Of a DNA stretch of 64,000 nt, positions 62,574-64,000 are shown piece by piece. Position 1 is the first letter of the stretch. Each line of letters begins with the position of its first letter. The DNA is from Prunus persica (lineage: Eukaryota; Streptophyta; Magnoliopsida; Rosales; Rosaceae). The notes below the pieces were generated by a model, which did no database searches, had not been told where the DNA came from, and worked only from the letters and a program-made list of their open reading frames with translations. The stretch covers positions 1,965,677 through 2,029,676 of the forward strand of contig NC_034011.1 in the NCBI RefSeq assembly GCF_000346465.2. Direction: 5' to 3'. The translations under genes and the position numbers were made by a program.

Positions 62574-62720
62574 GCCGAAGTCTCGGGGCAGCTCCCCTGA
62601 GATTTTGTTGTTTCGGAGGTCGAGGTACATGAGGCTGGAGAGGTTGGTCGGCGAAGTTGAGGACTGTGAGCTGGTGTAGCCGGCCGATACCTGCCGGAAA
62701 CTGGTCTGATATTTTGTTTC
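62574..62720 (-). pseudogene. Leucine-rich-repeat gene fragment (DRT100-like) captured in the element
   Basis: The minus strand reads FPAGIGRLHQLTVLNFAD in one frame and then, after a shift, NLSSLMYLDLRNNKISGELP and RDFG in another. These are LRRs of the extracellular plant type and fit the order found in DRT100-like secreted proteins. The frame change and missing ends mark it as a fragment. It is in the same sense as the element. Confidence 0.65.
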
Positions 62721-63194
62721 CATGGCCAGACATCTTCGAAGCTTAGGTTCACTTCTTCAACCTGCCGCTAGCCTTCTATTATGATTATATAATATTATAG
62801 ATATAATAATGTGATAAACAATTAGGATAAAGAAAAGTATGAGAACTTATCTGCCGTAGCCCTTTTCTCTGCTTTGGATTGATAATTCTGATCTGAAATG
62901 AGAGCTCTTTTATTTTTCTTATGTTAAGGCTCAGGCCAGTTGGTGGGGAAGATGATCGGTGTGAGAGAGACGCTGTTGGGTAGGTAATTTGTTACCGCTT
63001 TTATGTATCCAGTGAAGAGTGATTGGTTTTACAAATCTGGATCTGTGATTTACAAACCCATGGTTGCTTGCTTGCTTGTTTTATTGTGATCTACATGCTG
63101 GGAAACAAAGCAGAGGTCGGTTGTTAAGGTTTGAGGCTTGGCAGAGAAAGAGAGAGAGAGCGTTGAGGCTCTGAATTTTGGAGGTAGAGAAATC

Positions 63195-63206
63195 GTGCTG
63201 ATAACG
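63195..63206 (-). other. Primer binding site of the non-autonomous element
   Basis: On the minus strand the 5' LTR end TAACA is followed by CGTTATCAGCACG, a primer site form found in some plant copia elements. This supports copia ancestry. Confidence 0.6.
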
Positions 63207-63374
63207 TGTTATAAAACTGGAGAATTTGGAGAGGAAATTGAGAGAGAGAGAGAGAAAGTAGAGAAACTGAGTTTCTTATTCTCATTTCTATGTGTATTGA
63301 ATAATGAAGGGATGAACCCTTTTATCGGCAAAGCCTAGGGAACATGTGGGCTCCACAACTAATTATTTACAACA
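63207..63374 (-). repeat. 5' LTR of the non-autonomous element
   Basis: It is identical to 57093-57260 as read by eye and is followed by the target duplication TTGTT. Confidence 0.93.
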
Positions 63375-63847
63375 TTGTTATATATCTCACCAATCTTGCG
63401 GATGTAGTGGCTCTTAAGTTTGATATATCCATGGCATCGCATCAGTCTAATGCTAATAATGTTAGGGACTCACAAGACATAAGAAAAACTCGAAGTACTA
63501 TTGATTTTCTTTTTGAACGCATCGTCATATACAGTGAAGAATTTATAAATTTTTATTTTTATTTTTGTTATAAAAAGAAGATATGCAACACGAGAACTTT
63601 GTTTGAAAACAAGATGAAGCACACAAGTCACTTTATTGCCTACCCTACCTCAGCTTCTTTGAGACATTTTGTGGGACAGTTTGCCCCCATGGAAGTCATG
63701 ATCAACGAGAATATCAAAACAACATTGAGTAATTTCATGTGTACCAATAATGCGTATCAAGGGCTATTCTCGCTTCAAGCATCATTCATGCGATTGTCAT
63801 ATCAAACCAAAAGAGATTCAAATTTCAGATATTTTATAATAAACTGA
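63375..63847 (+). pseudogene. Unidentified open frame interrupted by the LTR element
   Basis: About 155 codons run open to a TGA at 63847. If the element and one target copy are removed, the frame joins to about 20 further codons at 57035-57092 (FVPSLSKNLV then IYLTNLADVV). I do not recognise the protein, and it may be a degraded gene or chance. No start codon or splice sites were assigned. Confidence 0.3.
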
Positions 63848-64000
63848 AGAAAAATACCATCCGTTCTTTAATATTGGGAATATAGTCTAAAGTTTAATTG
63901 ATATTCGGTTTATATGTGTGATAACCACGTTGTTAGATCATATTTGACTAATCTGTACCACTCAGTACTGCACACAGTGGGGACTACCAGTGACGTTGGA

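Larger units (their letters stand above)
57093..63374 (-). mobile_element. Young non-autonomous LTR retroelement (LARD-like) with captured gene pieces
   Basis: The 6282-bp element has 168-bp LTRs (57093-57260 and 63207-63374) that appear identical, and a perfect 5-bp target duplication TTGTT (57088-57092, 63375-63379). A purine tract (complement of 57261-57276) lies inside the left LTR, and a TTATCAGCACG-type primer site lies inside the right LTR, so transcription runs on the minus strand. No gag, protease, integrase or reverse transcriptase is recognisable in 5.9 kb, so it must be mobilised in trans. Its 3' part holds repeated motifs and its 5' part holds gene-derived, GC-richer sequence. 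Confidence 0.9.

Overview
The window is nuclear DNA of a dicot plant. It has AT-rich intergenic sequence, split genes with short GT-AG introns, and many LTR retrotransposons and MITEs. The triterpene synthase pair and repeat types would suit a rosid, possibly Rosaceae, but the genus cannot be fixed from sequence alone. All six cellular genes lie on the minus strand. I spliced them by hand, and every exon chain closes in frame.

Layout. 1-9267 is a transposon-rich block: an intact, very young Ty1/copia element (532-4941, identical 234-bp LTRs) sits in a broken copy of part of a receptor-kinase gene, followed by older copia debris. 9268-14221 and 17554-21892 are two intact tandem oxidosqualene cyclase (triterpene synthase) genes of 761 codons each, about 96% identical in protein and sharing promoter sequence. 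They differ by one 70-bp intron. 22-27 kb is intergenic with fold-back MITEs and an LTR-like remnant.

27-54 kb holds four conserved genes in a row: a STRUBBELIG-family LRR receptor pseudokinase, a membrane-anchored START-domain protein, a YTH-domain m6A reader of the ECT family, and an MFS transporter of the NiaP/OCT7 type. From memory this is the gene set and order of Arabidopsis AT3G13065-13062-13060-13050, so it is old conserved microsynteny. Between and after these genes lie a probable solo LTR carrying a hAT-type MITE (46.7-48.9 kb) and a Mutator-type MITE with a perfect 9-bp target duplication (55198-56095).

57093-63374 is a young non-autonomous LTR element: identical 168-bp LTRs, TTGTT target duplication, no gag or pol. 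It carries pieces that resemble a DRT100-like LRR gene and a nitrate reductase gene.

The main story is the triterpene locus. Short STRUBBELIG-receptor fragments lie at 465-5177, 8930-9200 and 17295-17314. This suggests a unit of receptor gene plus cyclase was duplicated in tandem and the receptor copies then decayed, leaving two cyclases beside one intact receptor. I found no prokaryote-type system, CRISPR array, tRNA or rRNA gene.
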